Shown here: in pieces, positions 22,008-34,404 of the stretch
Numbering within the stretch: position 1 is the stretch's first letter
Layout: the number at the start of each line of letters is the position of its first letter
NCBI GenBank assembly: GCA_964036275.1
Contig: OZ038439.1
Span: forward strand, 806,001 to 870,000
Source: Litoditis marina
Lineage: Eukaryota > Nematoda > Chromadorea > Rhabditida > Rhabditidae
DNA: 64,000 nucleotides
Direction: 5' to 3'
Notes under the pieces: generated by a model
Database searches by the model: none
What the model was told of the DNA's origin: nothing
The model's input: the letters and a program-made list of their open reading frames with translations, nothing else
Made by a program: the position numbers and the translations under genes

Positions 22008-23236
22008 GAAACGGAGTATATGTTGGTCTGGTTTGTTGCGTTTTGGCTAACTATCGTATTCATAGGTGAAATACGCGTCAAAATAGGGCTGACCCATGCA
22101 AATGTTCACTCCATTTCGGAAAGTTACGCACATTTTTAGAAGCGAAAGCTGTTCAAACACCATACACGACTGAAATGATTACTTTTGCTCGGACGTATAC
22201 AACCGTAGACGACGTCTGAACTTTGGTCACCCAAAATTTAAGAAAAACTCCAAAAATTCAGATAATCACCCGAAAATTCGTCGAAATTGGGTGATTTATC
22301 TGGATTTTGAACGCAAAAGTATCATTCTGATCACCCAAAAAACAGATATTTACACCACTTTTCGTTCTGTCACCCAGAATTTAGAGAGTCGTCCAAACAT
22401 TGTAAACGTTTTTTGCTTAAGCGTTATGTCAGGTTTCAGAGTCACGCAGGTTCATTTCAATTGAACTGACATTGAAGTGTTTCACCTATACTTGTTATTG
22501 TATTCTGCGTCTTGCAAAATGACTGGAACCCCAATAAAGTCTATAAACGGGCTACTTTTCAGCCAAAAACGAGACATTTTATCTATTTCTGAAGCAAAAT
22601 CAATGACTGTTATGTATTTATATAAGAAAACTAACTTGGTTTTGTCAATAAGTCGAACTTTACTGGTGTATGCTTAGAAGATTATTACCATCCTGTTCTT
22701 TCAACTGTCTGTTGCGTGTAACTTGTCTTTTGGGCTTTGATTATTCACTCTCTAATCTTTCAATACCACAACTCAGTTATTGTACAAATTGTTATACACA
22801 TGTTGGTTTTTTTTGCGAATTCTGAACTGTACATAATGTTGTTCTGGGAAACATAATGTATTTTGTCCGATTGCACAAAATCGTCTCCGCTCAATTTGTG
22901 TATTGTTTAGTTAGCATGATATTGCTCTGGACAACTTAGTGTAGATGTATTTCTTAGCTCATTCTTGGCTCGGCAGAGATTGAACATTTATTTATCAGAT
23001 GTATGTTGATTCAGAAATGATAAATATTTCCCGGGCCATTTCGTTGCAAAAACGATTAAATACACACACAAGTAATGAATTTACATTCTACCATGTTTCT
23101 TCTGCATTTTCGGCGCTCAGCCAACAATTTACACACGAACAAAGGAAATAAGCATTTTTGAAATATTTGGTGTAGCATTCTCTCTCGCACCTTCTTATAT
23201 CATAACGTACGGGTTTCACACCATTCACGTTGAAAA
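22008..23236. other. intergenic DNA, no recognised gene
   Basis: AT-rich; no supported feature. Confidence 0.35.
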
Positions 23237-23539
23237 TTGTACAATTGCCCCCCCCCCCCCCTCACCTTAAGTCCCCCCCCCCTCCCAATACGATTCCCTA
23301 TAGAGAGGGGGGTGATTGTAAATGGGGGGGGGGGGGTAATTGTACAATGTCGACGTTTAACAATCACCCCCCACAACACAAAATGGGGGGTAATAGTACT
23401 ACCCCGGACCTGTTTAACAATCGCCCCCCACTCAATGCAAACCTGCAGTAAAGAAGGACGTTGTACAATCACAATTCGGTTGTACGATTCGGATTTAACC
23501 TATTTCGGCTCAAGGGGGGGGGGGGGGACGATTGTACAA
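23237..23539. mobile_element. poly-C/poly-G MITE with TTGTACAA ends
   Basis: Left end TTGTACAATTGCCCCCCC and right end GGGGACGATTGTACAA are inverted repeats. The interior holds four or more further CAATCRCCCCCC or GGGGGGTRATTGT motifs in both orientations and homopolymer runs up to about 14 bases. The element sits about 320 bp beyond the 3' end of the aspartyl protease gene. Run lengths may be inaccurate in the assembly. Confidence 0.8.
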
Positions 23540-23581
23540 TAAACCCCATTCACGATGCTTTATCAGGAATTTCGCGGCAAA

Positions 23582-23651
23582 TCGCCGGCGACATTTTGGG
23601 GTCGCCGGCGACTCGCCACTTAAACCAAAATTCCCAGGTTGTCGCCGGCGA
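23582..23651. repeat. three TCGCCGGCGA palindromes
   Basis: The perfect 10-bp palindrome TCGCCGGCGA occurs at 23582-23591, 23602-23611 and 23642-23651, an unlikely cluster in AT-rich DNA. Function unknown. Confidence 0.85.
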
Positions 23652-23833
23652 GTCTCGAAATTCGAAAAGTTTTACCGAGTTGTGTGGGTTGATGGACGGC
23701 TATAAAAGTTAAATCATCTAAATCATCTACGTTTGTTTCGTATAATATTTTTCGGTCATTAGTCAGTCTGGTTTGTCTGACTACGTGTACGCGTTTGCTT
23801 CACCAAAATTTATCAAATCTAAGATATGCGCTC

Positions 23834-23839
23834 TTTATT
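23834..23839 (-). terminator. poly(A) signal of the aspartyl protease gene (AATAAA)
   Basis: AATAAA on the minus strand, 20 bases after the stop codon, a normal nematode spacing. Confidence 0.8.
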
Positions 23840-23858
23840 CATGGTAATATGTACATTT

Positions 23859-26800
23859 CTACTTCTGATTTGAGGCGGCGAATCCCATTCTCTTGTTTCC
23901 GAGGTCGTAGATGTTACAATATTGACGGATGAACGGGTCCCCAAGAATCCAGGAGGGACCGAAACCGCCGGAGTTGAAGGGGAACACGGCGAACAGACAT
24001 TGACCGTTTCCAGCCTGGAATAGGTTATTGATTAGATTGTGGATCAAACAAGTTTTGATCCTTCAGCGGGACTATCAAACAAGTTGATGATTAGAGTATA
24101 CATGATTACATTGATCATACATGAAGTGTGCTACTGATAATATTTGTTGCGAGCGAATGTGAACATGTACAGGAGTTAGAATTTTCGGCCGTTCCTTTGA
24201 AGGTGACCCTTTCAAGGACGTCTGAATTTAGCATCAGTATAAATAGACAAGTTAGGATTATTCTCGTGTGTATGCGTATATTAGAAAACTGGTGCTAAAA
24301 GTTTTGATAGTATGCTTCAAATTTCACACGTTTGTCATAAGGTTCAAGTTCTCCCACTCTAACGCTGACTGGAAATCATTCATGGAGTCGTCTATGTGTT
24401 TTCAACTGAACTAAAGGGTGGACTGGTTACGGTAGGTGTCTATGAACAGGTGAATAGGGGTATAAACTTCCATAACTCTACCTTCCAAATTCAATCAAAA
24501 TTTTAAACCTATTAAAACTCACATCAACAATGTAGTTAACTGGCTGAATGGAATATGTGGTGGACCCGATGACAATTGTCAACGGACCCGGGTTGGCGTT
24601 GCAGTCGATGAAGTAGGCCTGTTCGAAGGAACTGTACTGAAATCAATAGGTACACCGCAGAATGTGTGGCCACAGTAACCCGTATGATTCAGTTCACTGT
24701 TCACAACTGTACTCGCCTCGAATTACATTCACATTTGAAGTTGGATTTGAGGGTCTAATATGTTTGATCTGTAACTTTCAATTCATAGTGAATAAACAAC
24801 CGTAATCCTGTCATGTGCTGGTTAAGTCCGTTTTCTCTAGAAAAAAACGGCTGAAATTGGTTGCAACCTCAAATGCCGACGAGTGTCTGAAAACGAGTTT
24901 CTATTGACCCTGTATTTTGAGTTTCAAATGAAATACGTTGAATAACTCAAAAGTGGAAACCAAACCTTAGCCCCGGCGGCTGCTGCCAGTTTGTCAGTGA
25001 CAGATTGAACTCCTCCAATGAAAGATGTGCCGGTATCCGAGATAACCTGGTACTTGGTCGTCGTCGAGTACGAACCCAGACCAAATCCGGAAGTCTGAAA
25101 GATGATCAATCAATAATTCAATAAAAGTCACGTTCATTTTCCGAAACATAACAAATTAGATGTTATCTACGATCTCCAATTAACAAACTGACTTAACTCA
25201 TGAAGGTTGAGATTCTTTCTATTACGGGAGCGAACGACATTAACTTTAGTGTAATTCTACAACAAAAGTAAACCTATACACTTGTTTTGATTATATAACT
25301 GCAGTTATAATGCATTTTTACGTGTTTTAAGTGTGTATTTCTCCTTAACCTGTAATTGGGCGTAGCGAAAACAAACTTATACTCGATCACAATTTTCGAA
25401 CTGCTATGAAACTTATTTATGTGTATCTCAAAGTTTAGACACCCGTCCACCTGAAACTGGGAGTAGGTGGCGAACAAGAGTGGCCGGTGTGCAGAATGCT
25501 ACCATCAAAGTCCACTTATAGCTTATTTTCAAAGCAAATATCCTAATTTCATGCAATTTCGTGTGTTCTACGTGTATATTTACGTCTATACATGAATTTT
25601 CCCATAATTTTACCTGGAATTGGAAGTAGGTGGCGGACGAGAGTGGCTGGTAGGCCATGACGGGTCCGCAGTTGGTGGTGTCGACGGCGCCGTAGGTGAA
25701 GACTCCACCGGAGGCGGCGTTCAGACTGCCTCTGTGCTCCAACCAGACGGTAAACAGCGGCTGGTCCAGCAGGTCTGAGAAGGAAGTGTACTTGTAGTTT
25801 GGTGTTTTGCCCAACTTTGTTCGTCGTTTTGCTGTGTCTGTATACTATTCAATATCCTCACTTATTTACTAACATGTTGAAAATCATAAGAATAACTGGA
25901 ATTCTCAAAACATGACAGTGTATGTCGGGCGAATGCACGTTGTTCACGTGTTTGTCGAGAAAATACACAAGCATCACGTGTTTGTCGAGCGAATACACGT
26001 TAACCACGTGCTGTTGTACATGACTGACTCTGGTTGATGGCGTTGATGAGCGGGGGAATGACTCCGTCGACAGCCAACGAAGTGAAGGCCAGACCGAGGA
26101 TTCCGTCCGCTGCGTCCTGAATACGTATTGATTGATCGGAGTAAACATAGTATTTGTGCTCGTAATGTCGTTGATAAAGAAATGGCGCCTACATATTAGT
26201 GAGTTCAAGAGTTCAAGTGGTACAGTAAAAGTTTTCACCGACGCAAAACAATGTATAGTCGTTGCCAACGGAAAGGCGGAGGGTACTGTATTTCTCACTT
26301 TCCGCTGTGTACGCACACATGTCTTCCATTCCAAAGCTTGCCTATCATGGGCTCTAGTAACGCAGTGGTTGGCGTCCTGCTACGAATCTTTTGCTCACAG
26401 GTTCGATTCCGGCGAGAGACAGAAATTTATAAATTTGGCCCTTACTATACCGTGATGAAACTACAATTTCACATAATACAGCTGAATGTTCTGGAACCAT
26501 AACTTTCTTATCAGTTCAATGTTTCATTATTAAACCGGGTAATGAAACTAACATTCTTGAAATCGGCCGAAATGTGGGTGGCTATTCCGAAAGTCGTCTT
26601 GGGAACAGCCAGCTGCTTCTGACCAGCGGCTCCGAACTGAAATATCTCGTACTCATTATATACTAATTATATATTTCTTATTCAGAATTTGTTTTACGGA
26701 AAGAGTTTGGAAAATAGTAGAGTTTTAGTTCATTTATTGTGTACTCGGATCCTCTGTTACTTTTCTAAAAGTTGTTGGGACACAGCTGTGTCCGATTATT

Positions 26801-29656
26801 GTGTCCCACTATGTCTCATATGATATGAGTATCAACATAAACTGTGAGTGTTTCTCACTGTATCATTTCCATAATACAAATCAACCTCTGAATGTGCTTT
26901 TTTCCCCTGCAATAACATGTTATACCACCAACTCTTATATCTGCCAAATCGGTTTGAAATACCACCATGAACATCAACTATTTTCCCTATTCATTCATTA
27001 CAATTTAATATCAACCCCTGAGTGTACTTGATAATGTGCCGACGATTCGTTATCTTCTCTAAATGTCCATAAAGTGTTATCTGAGGTAGTTCAACCCGGT
27101 TCCGACGTCAGTGGAACCGCGTGACGCGTCTGTTATCAGAAGAATCAGACATCCGCACCAAGAACTGAACCGATTGCACTGAAAAGGACTACGCCCAAAT
27201 CCCATATATTTCTGTCTTGTCGTACTTTGAAACTGAGTAACATTATGAGCGATTACCTTAGTTGTTTTTAAGATTGCGGGTTTTTTTATACTATGAGATC
27301 GGCGCACGGTAGAACGGGTGGTTACTCTAGAACTGAACAGTCAAGTTTGTAGTTTGATCATGCCAAAATTCAGTAATTCGAAAACGGGATGAGCAATGGA
27401 CATGCAGATCAAATCACAACTACGTCGTTCTGCTAGGCTGTTATCAGACGAATCAGACATCCGCACCAAGTACAGATTGCACCGAAAATGACTACGCCCA
27501 AATGCATCAGTCGTACTCGTCAAACAGAATGCTTTTAACACTACTGCGCCTACCTTTAAAGAAAATATTATGTGAAATAGAAATGAAAATAATTCATTTT
27601 CAATTTAAACTCTCAAGGAATGCCTTGGGGGACGAAACACCGCTTATGGGACCAAAATGGTTGGACGTGTACGGTGTACAACTAAATACTCGAGTAACGC
27701 TATACGCTACAATTGAATTTCCCAACAAAACGAATAGTGAAGATTTGACCTACCCTGATGGTGTCCTCCTCGAGAATTCCCCTCGCGTCTCCCGATCCGT
27801 ACTGAATTGACCAAGATCTGCCGTTCTTCTGGTAGGTGGACGACTTGGTTGTGTCGAACTTACTCTTTCCCTTGCAGGAGGAACTGGAACAGCAACAATG
27901 TAGGGAATATCGTGTCTGTGTTGTTGGATCTCGTTACACGCTGAAATTCACAAAGTTTGGCCAGAAGACCACGTGGACAAAAACCGGGCTAGGCTCACTT
28001 TGGAAAGAGTGAATGAATCCTACACGTTTGAAGTCTACTTTTATCTAAAATCGATGGCTGAGTTCACCAATTACGGAACAATGTTTTCGGCTCAAACTAC
28101 ATTATACAAAGATACACAATACTTTTCTCAGATTTTCGTCAAGAGCCAGTGAAGCATTGAAGAGTCTACAGTATACAGTTAAATATGATTCCAATCAAAA
28201 AAACCTTTGAAACGTGAAGAAAGTGCATAAAATGTGTTTTCACTCTTGTACACTCATCCGTTTCCCATCTGTTTTCTCCATGAACACAAAATATGAACTG
28301 CGATCTCACTCGCAGTTAGTTGCGGGAATCCAGAGGTTGGCCGATCCTGTGTCCAAAACAACAACGAACGACTGGTCGGGGGTTCCGATGGTGATGTTCC
28401 CCACGTATTCATAATCTCCGTAGTCCAGAACCTGAATTTGAATCGATTAAAGAAATGAATTCAACTTTTCCTACCATAAGTTTCACTCTTTTGAATCTTT
28501 TGAAATTATGAAATTTCACTGTACGAACACGACGACAAGAGTACTTATTCAATGATGGCCGTGGTAGAGAACCTGAATATAAAATAAATTACTTGAACAA
28601 TGTTAGTAGTTCTAGTTTAGGTCAAAAAAACTTATGTCACGACAATTCAGCCCTACGCGAGCTCAGTATTCTTCTGCTGTGTTTGTAGAATAATACTGGT
28701 TTTCAACTTCAACTTTTAACTCAACCACTGTTGTGTATTGTGTATAGTGTGTTTCACCAAACGATGACTTTTAGATTAAATGTTTTCTGTAATAGTAGTA
28801 ACCAATGTGGAAAACTGAATCCGAAGTTTAAACTCTTTACAATATCTACAGCGTATAAAAAGTTTACTTGAAAGTTCTACAATCTTACTGTACAGGGCTA
28901 TTGTTACGCGAAACAGACTATACCACTACCCATTTACTATGCTGCAGTGCACACCTATTGTTTCAACTCTCATATGTCATCCATTGATTCTCCTTAACGT
29001 TTATCAGAGAAACTGAACCGATTATTTGTTATTTTAGGTGCTCCCATTGGTGACGAACCGTTTGTCCCAGACTAGCCAGATTGCTGGCTCTCAGCTGGTT
29101 CTCGTACTCCAAATACGCGGCCAGTTCACCGTTGTTCCTCATTCGAATTCTCCTGAAATATGTTGTAAAGGAGTAATATAATCATATAATTTGGAGACTC
29201 TCGGATTGCGTATACTTGACTATAAATTGATTACATCCTGCAAATTCGGTAATTGGCCGATTGATTAGCTGCTATAGACTTTTCTGGGTTTCTCAGAAGG
29301 ATTGAACGTAGTTTAACAACCGGATCAACTTTTCCAATGTCAAAATGAACTCTTAGAGTTTCAGGCACCATGAGAAATTGGGTTAACTGAAACGGTTCTC
29401 TATGATAATCATGATACATGAACTGTTTAAAATTGTCAATGTAGCATTCTTTTTCTGATCTAGAACAAAGTGTGAACTTGACAATACGAAACGTTATAGT
29501 TCTAGTATTGTATCTTCTAGACAAAAAAATACGACCACTTTCACAATTTTTTTGAAGTGACCATTTAGTTTACCTTGACGGTTTCCAGGAGAGTTTGTGT
29601 TGGTGAACGGCCGCACCAACTAGCCCGAGAAGGGCCAACAGAACAAGGAATCTCAT
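23859..29656 (-). CDS. pepsin-family (A1) aspartyl protease, complete, 386 residues
   Basis: Ten exons on the minus strand: 29656-29574, 29152-29059, 28431-28310, 27883-27754, 26636-26553, 26116-26029, 25774-25614, 25094-24966, 24636-24523, 24014-23859. They sum to 1161 bases and the frame is open throughout. Residues 1-16 are a signal peptide ([16 protein letters not shown]), then a short propeptide. Both catalytic aspartates are present: D86 in [11 protein letters not shown] and D274 in VISDTGTSF; flap tyrosine Y128 in IQYGSGD. C-terminal [16 protein letters not shown] is typical of nematode ASP proteins. Length fits the family (380-400). It should be secreted or lysosomal and digest protein, most likely in the gut, by analogy with C. 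elegans asp genes; which asp orthologue is not clear. The donor of exon 2 (GTTCGT) is weak; it was chosen because it keeps the frame and the propeptide. Confidence 0.93.
25434..25500 (-). pseudogene. duplicated 3' end of protease exon 7 inside the next intron
   Basis: Minus strand 25500-25434 resembles the last ~45 bases of exon 7 (25614-25658): both encode RPL/QPL..ATYxQFQ followed by a GT donor (here GTGGAC). It has no acceptor in a usable place and lies in the intron after exon 7. Probably a partial tandem duplication; an alternative exon end cannot be excluded. Confidence 0.7.
25945..26010. repeat. 30-bp repeat with CACGTG boxes in a protease intron
   Basis: CACGTG occurs at 25945, 25975 and 26005, exactly 30 bp apart, joined by TTTGTCGAGNRAATACAC. 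CACGTG is a bHLH E-box, but the regular spacing suggests a small tandem repeat first. Confidence 0.8.
26250..26452 (+). mobile_element. SINE family B, copy 2, in a protease intron
   Basis: tRNA-like core from 26349 with TAACGCAGTGGTTGGCG and GGTTCGATTCC; leader GGAGGGTACTGTATTTCTC and tail AATTTATAAATTTGGC match the copies at 8375 and 36421. It lies antisense to the protease gene, between exons 5 and 6. Confidence 0.8.
27105..27505. repeat. direct repeat in protease intron 4
   Basis: CTGTTATCAGANGAATCAGA, then CATCCGCACCAAG and GACTACGCCCAAAT occur at about 27128-27205 and 27438-27503, a local duplication of ~75 bp. Confidence 0.75.
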
Positions 29657-29659
29657 CCT
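29657..29659 (-). promoter_or_regulatory. probable spliced-leader acceptor of the protease gene
   Basis: Minus strand CTTCTTTGCAG ends one base before the ATG at 29656. An acceptor with no upstream exon directly before the start codon is the normal SL trans-splice site in nematodes. It also supports the chosen start. Confidence 0.75.
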
Positions 29660-30561
<902 letters not shown>

Positions 30562-31771
30562 TTTAAGTCAAGCTGTGCGTTCTTTCTAGCTGCCTTTCCT
30601 CTCTCTCCTTCTATGTTTTTCGCTTTCTGTCTTGCTCTCTTCCTTTCGTTCTCTTATTCTTTCTTTTTTCCGTTCCTCTCTATCTTTCTATTTCTTCTCT
30701 TTCGTCCCTCTTTCTCTCAGAAAGTGACAGTTGTGCTCGTTTTGCAGTGTTTCTAGTTTGGTTCCGGGCCAAACCAGACGTAAATCTTTGTAGATCAAAC
30801 TACAATTCTAACTACAACTTTGTCCTCCCATATTCCGACATCTGCTATTCCAACTAGTAAAGTCTCGTTCCACGTGACTATGTAATGAACCAGTTGTGCA
30901 TGCAATCAAGGTATCAACCGCATTAACAAAGTTCAGTTTTTCAAGTTTATCACTGTCTGTGATTTATACTCGTCGGCACACTGCTAAATAGGTTTGTGCG
31001 CGGCGAAAATGCTTGTTCAAATGTACAATTAATCACTTGTATTTGCAGTTTTAGGTGAAAGAAAATCTTGAATTTGAAACACTCTTTCCTCGAATTACTT
31101 CGACAACTTTGAAACAAGAAAAGTATAGAAATTGGAGAATCGAGTATTTGGAGAAGTTGAAACTTGCAGTGAAACCAGATTTCGAACGTTTTCGAAACTA
31201 ATTGGGTTAAAGTTTATGCCGCGTAACTAGAAAAATATGACTAGGTTGGTTCCAAGCACATAATCATCACTGATTCAAAATTATATCACTCAGCATTATA
31301 TCACTCGACACCCTTATTTACACAGCAGAAATTTAGGTATACAGTACATTGCTAGTTTTTTGCGTGGAATTTTTGGTGTGCTTGGCATGGAATACAGCTG
31401 TTTTGCCTTTTTGTGTTATCAAGCACATTCATGTTTCATTGATCTTGTTTTGGGCAAAGTTTCCAAGTTTTTGCGTAAAAATCATAGGTTGATTTGATAA
31501 TCATCGTTAAACTCGATCAACAAACAGTGTTCCACCTGGCTATCCATTATCGCACTTGCTTTTTTGATTCAGAATTGCACGTTTACACTGTTTACAGTAA
31601 CCTGCATTTTGCAGTATTCCCCATTCAGTTTGGTTTATGTTTGCATGATAAGAGGATAAATATTTCTCAAGGTCTCCGGGAACAGGACCACATTCATATA
31701 GTCCCGATCATTCCCACTAACAGTTTGGAAGCATGCCAAGGAACATTCAAAGCTCTTTCTCACCACATTGG

Positions 31772-31866
31772 AAATTGAGGCATCGTTCACGTTGTCATGG
31801 CACGTTTCTGAATTCTACTGTGTTTTTCACGTGACTGTGCAATTGACTAACAGTATAGCTTGAGAG
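31772..31866 (+). mobile_element. CACGTGA MITE family, partial copy
   Basis: ACGTTGTCATGGCACGTTTC, GAATTCTACTGTGTTT, CACGTGACTGTGCAATTGAC; lacks the left third of the element. Confidence 0.7.
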
Positions 31867-32069
31867 GAGGAAACTATGTTTGTAACAGAATTTCATTCAA
31901 CTTATGAATTTCACTATCACTATCATTGTTTTATTGCTTCTTGCGTTGGTTGAAGGAGTATGAACACTGCCTTGACTTTTATGTTCATATTTTACCGTGC
32001 TTGAGTAACTTTTAATCGTTTGTTTCAACTGTCGACACTCGCAAGATGTCAGACAGTGAGCAGGGCAAA

Positions 32070-32345
32070 TTACTTCCCAAACCGATTCTTCAAGAACCAG
32101 TTGGTTCGGTAGTCAACCGAACCATTTGCGTACTCAAACCAGGACGAAACCGAATCGAACCGTAACAAACGTTACGCCGTCGGCCAGTTTAAGCAATAAT
32201 TATTCGAGTTGGTTCGGTTCCACCTTTATTGGCCCGAATTTGGTCCGGTTTCCGAACTAACCAACTGGTTCGGGACGGGATGATTTGGTTCGGTTTTGTT
32301 AGGAACAGTCGATTCGGGAAAAATTAACCCGTGAACCCCGGTCAT
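32070..32345. repeat. GGTTCGG-rich element, probably a MITE
   Basis: AACCAGTTGGTTCGG near the left and CCAACTGGTTCGGGA near the right, with many AACCGAAC/GGTTCGGTT units on both strands between. It may start at CAGGGCAAATTAC (32058), hAT-like, but no matching target duplication was found. Confidence 0.5.
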
Positions 32346-34400
32346 TTCCCTTGCGTCTCCCCAAACATACGCTAACTCTCGTCCGTAATTTTCGTGCAAA
32401 TTATTTCTCACTTGCACATTCCTGAGTACTGCTGCTGTGCTCAAAGGGACCCTTTCTCTATAATTTGGACGATTTGAAAAAAATGAAAACTCAAAATACT
32501 GAGAAAAATGAAAACTCAAAAGATTAAAAATTGTACTGGTAGCCCTCTCACTATTACATTTGAAAGAAAAATAGAAAGTGGTCGAGCACTAAGCATTTTA
32601 TGAGCCAAACCACCCTCAGGGTTACTGTATCACGAAGCTTTTGGCCGAAAGATGAATTCTGTTTCAGAACACCAAACTTCAATTTTAATCAAACCGAAAA
32701 TAGAAAAAATACCTGAAACACTTCAAACACATGTTATTTGTTTCGTCATCTAAATTTACGATACGTTTCGAGCGGTTTTGCGGACAATTTGTGCTATTTC
32801 CTTCAAAATACGTACGTGCCGGTGCGTCCGCGCAGTTTCTAAACGCAGATTATCGAGAAAGTGAGCTAAGTTGGAGATTTTTCACCAAATTTGATTGATT
32901 TGTTAATTTTTTGTCCCCGAGTATACATTCATAACTCGAATAATCAAATTGAAGAGGGGCGGTTCCTTCAACATGTTTCACCTTACTGTGCAATCGAATA
33001 TCAGTAAAGCACTTCAGTACAGTACAACAACTTTGGTGCAGCCTTCGACTCCACCGAGAAGGATATTAATTTTACCTGCGCAACATCTGCATGATTGATT
33101 GAGATCGCAAACTCAATTAGCCATAACTCCACCTGTCATTTCATGATTATAAACCCCTATTTGCAATGCCACTACTGTCCCGTCCTGTGACTTTCTAGCT
33201 CACAGATACTGGACTGTTTGTTATATAGTTTCTGATTTATTTAGCGTTTTCACACACATGCTCGTTGGTTTTCATAATAGTTTCGGCAGTCGCATTGAGA
33301 TCCTGACAGTTTTTCTTGTAAGTAGTTCAAACTTTCATAACTGGTAGTTCAGCCTTGTTACAGCATGTGAGCAGAGACAATTTTACAAAACCAGTTATCT
33401 ACTCTACAAAAAACATGCAATCAAAGCTGCACTGGCACTCTGCCACGGAGCCAACCCCCAAAGCTCAGACAATTCCCAGCCACATTTTTATTGCCCGAAC
33501 GAGAGAGTGGTGCAGGTCAGAGAGACGCAGACTGTCTCAGCCTGTCTGCGCGTCATTGACCTGCATGCTCTCTCGTTTTTGTAACTGACCAATTGACCAA
33601 CAGAACCAACAGAAAATTGGCGCTAATCGTTCTGAGAGTGTACATTCCTAACTCGAATGACCAAATTAAAGAGGTACTTCTGAATTTCCTTGTTGGTGAT
33701 TCAAATGTTTTGCTCAGTGCCAAACTCATAGCCGAGCATATATGACAATATTTTCTAACTGTCGCTCTATTTTCTGCAAAACTGACCAGACCAAGCTTTT
33801 TTCAGAAAAGTAATTAAAGTTCAAACCGGATGGAAGCAAGTTCTAATTATACACGAGCGTGAAAAGATTATATCCACAAAATTAAACATCAGAAATCTAC
33901 TCACCTATTTATTTTGGTCTCGTTTTTTTGTGCTATTGGTCTTTTTGATCATGCGTAAGGCGCATTCCAATGAAACTTAACGAGCCTCGTTTCGGATCGA
34001 AGCTTCAATTATCCGAAATGAATTCTCTGTATTGCAATCTCGGTCTCTTCACCACTATCTATACTTATTCCATACATTCTTAGTTCCTTGTAGTTCTTCA
34101 GCTCATTCTCTCGTATCCAACCTTTTCTCCGTCTTTGGTAACCGTATTATACATTACCCTAGCTGGGAACTCGTTGTTGATCTGAATGAGAACGAAAAAT
34201 CGGTTACCGTTCCATTTCATCCCAAGATTTAGTTTGACTTTTCTTGTTTTTTACGGTCACAGATTAATTTGGTAATCTGAAAAAAGTGAGGAAAAGTTTC
34301 TTCACAGAAGTCTCGCGTTACTCGTAGATTTCGGACGTTTTCCATGACCATTCTCTGCCAGAATAGTTATTCCAGTTGAATCTACCTGTTTCATCCTTTC

Positions 34401-34403
34401 CAG
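34401..34403 (+). promoter_or_regulatory. probable spliced-leader acceptor of the 7TM gene
   Basis: ATCCTTTCCAG ends one base before ATG at 34405, with no exon recognised upstream. Confidence 0.7.
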
Positions 34404-34404
34404 A

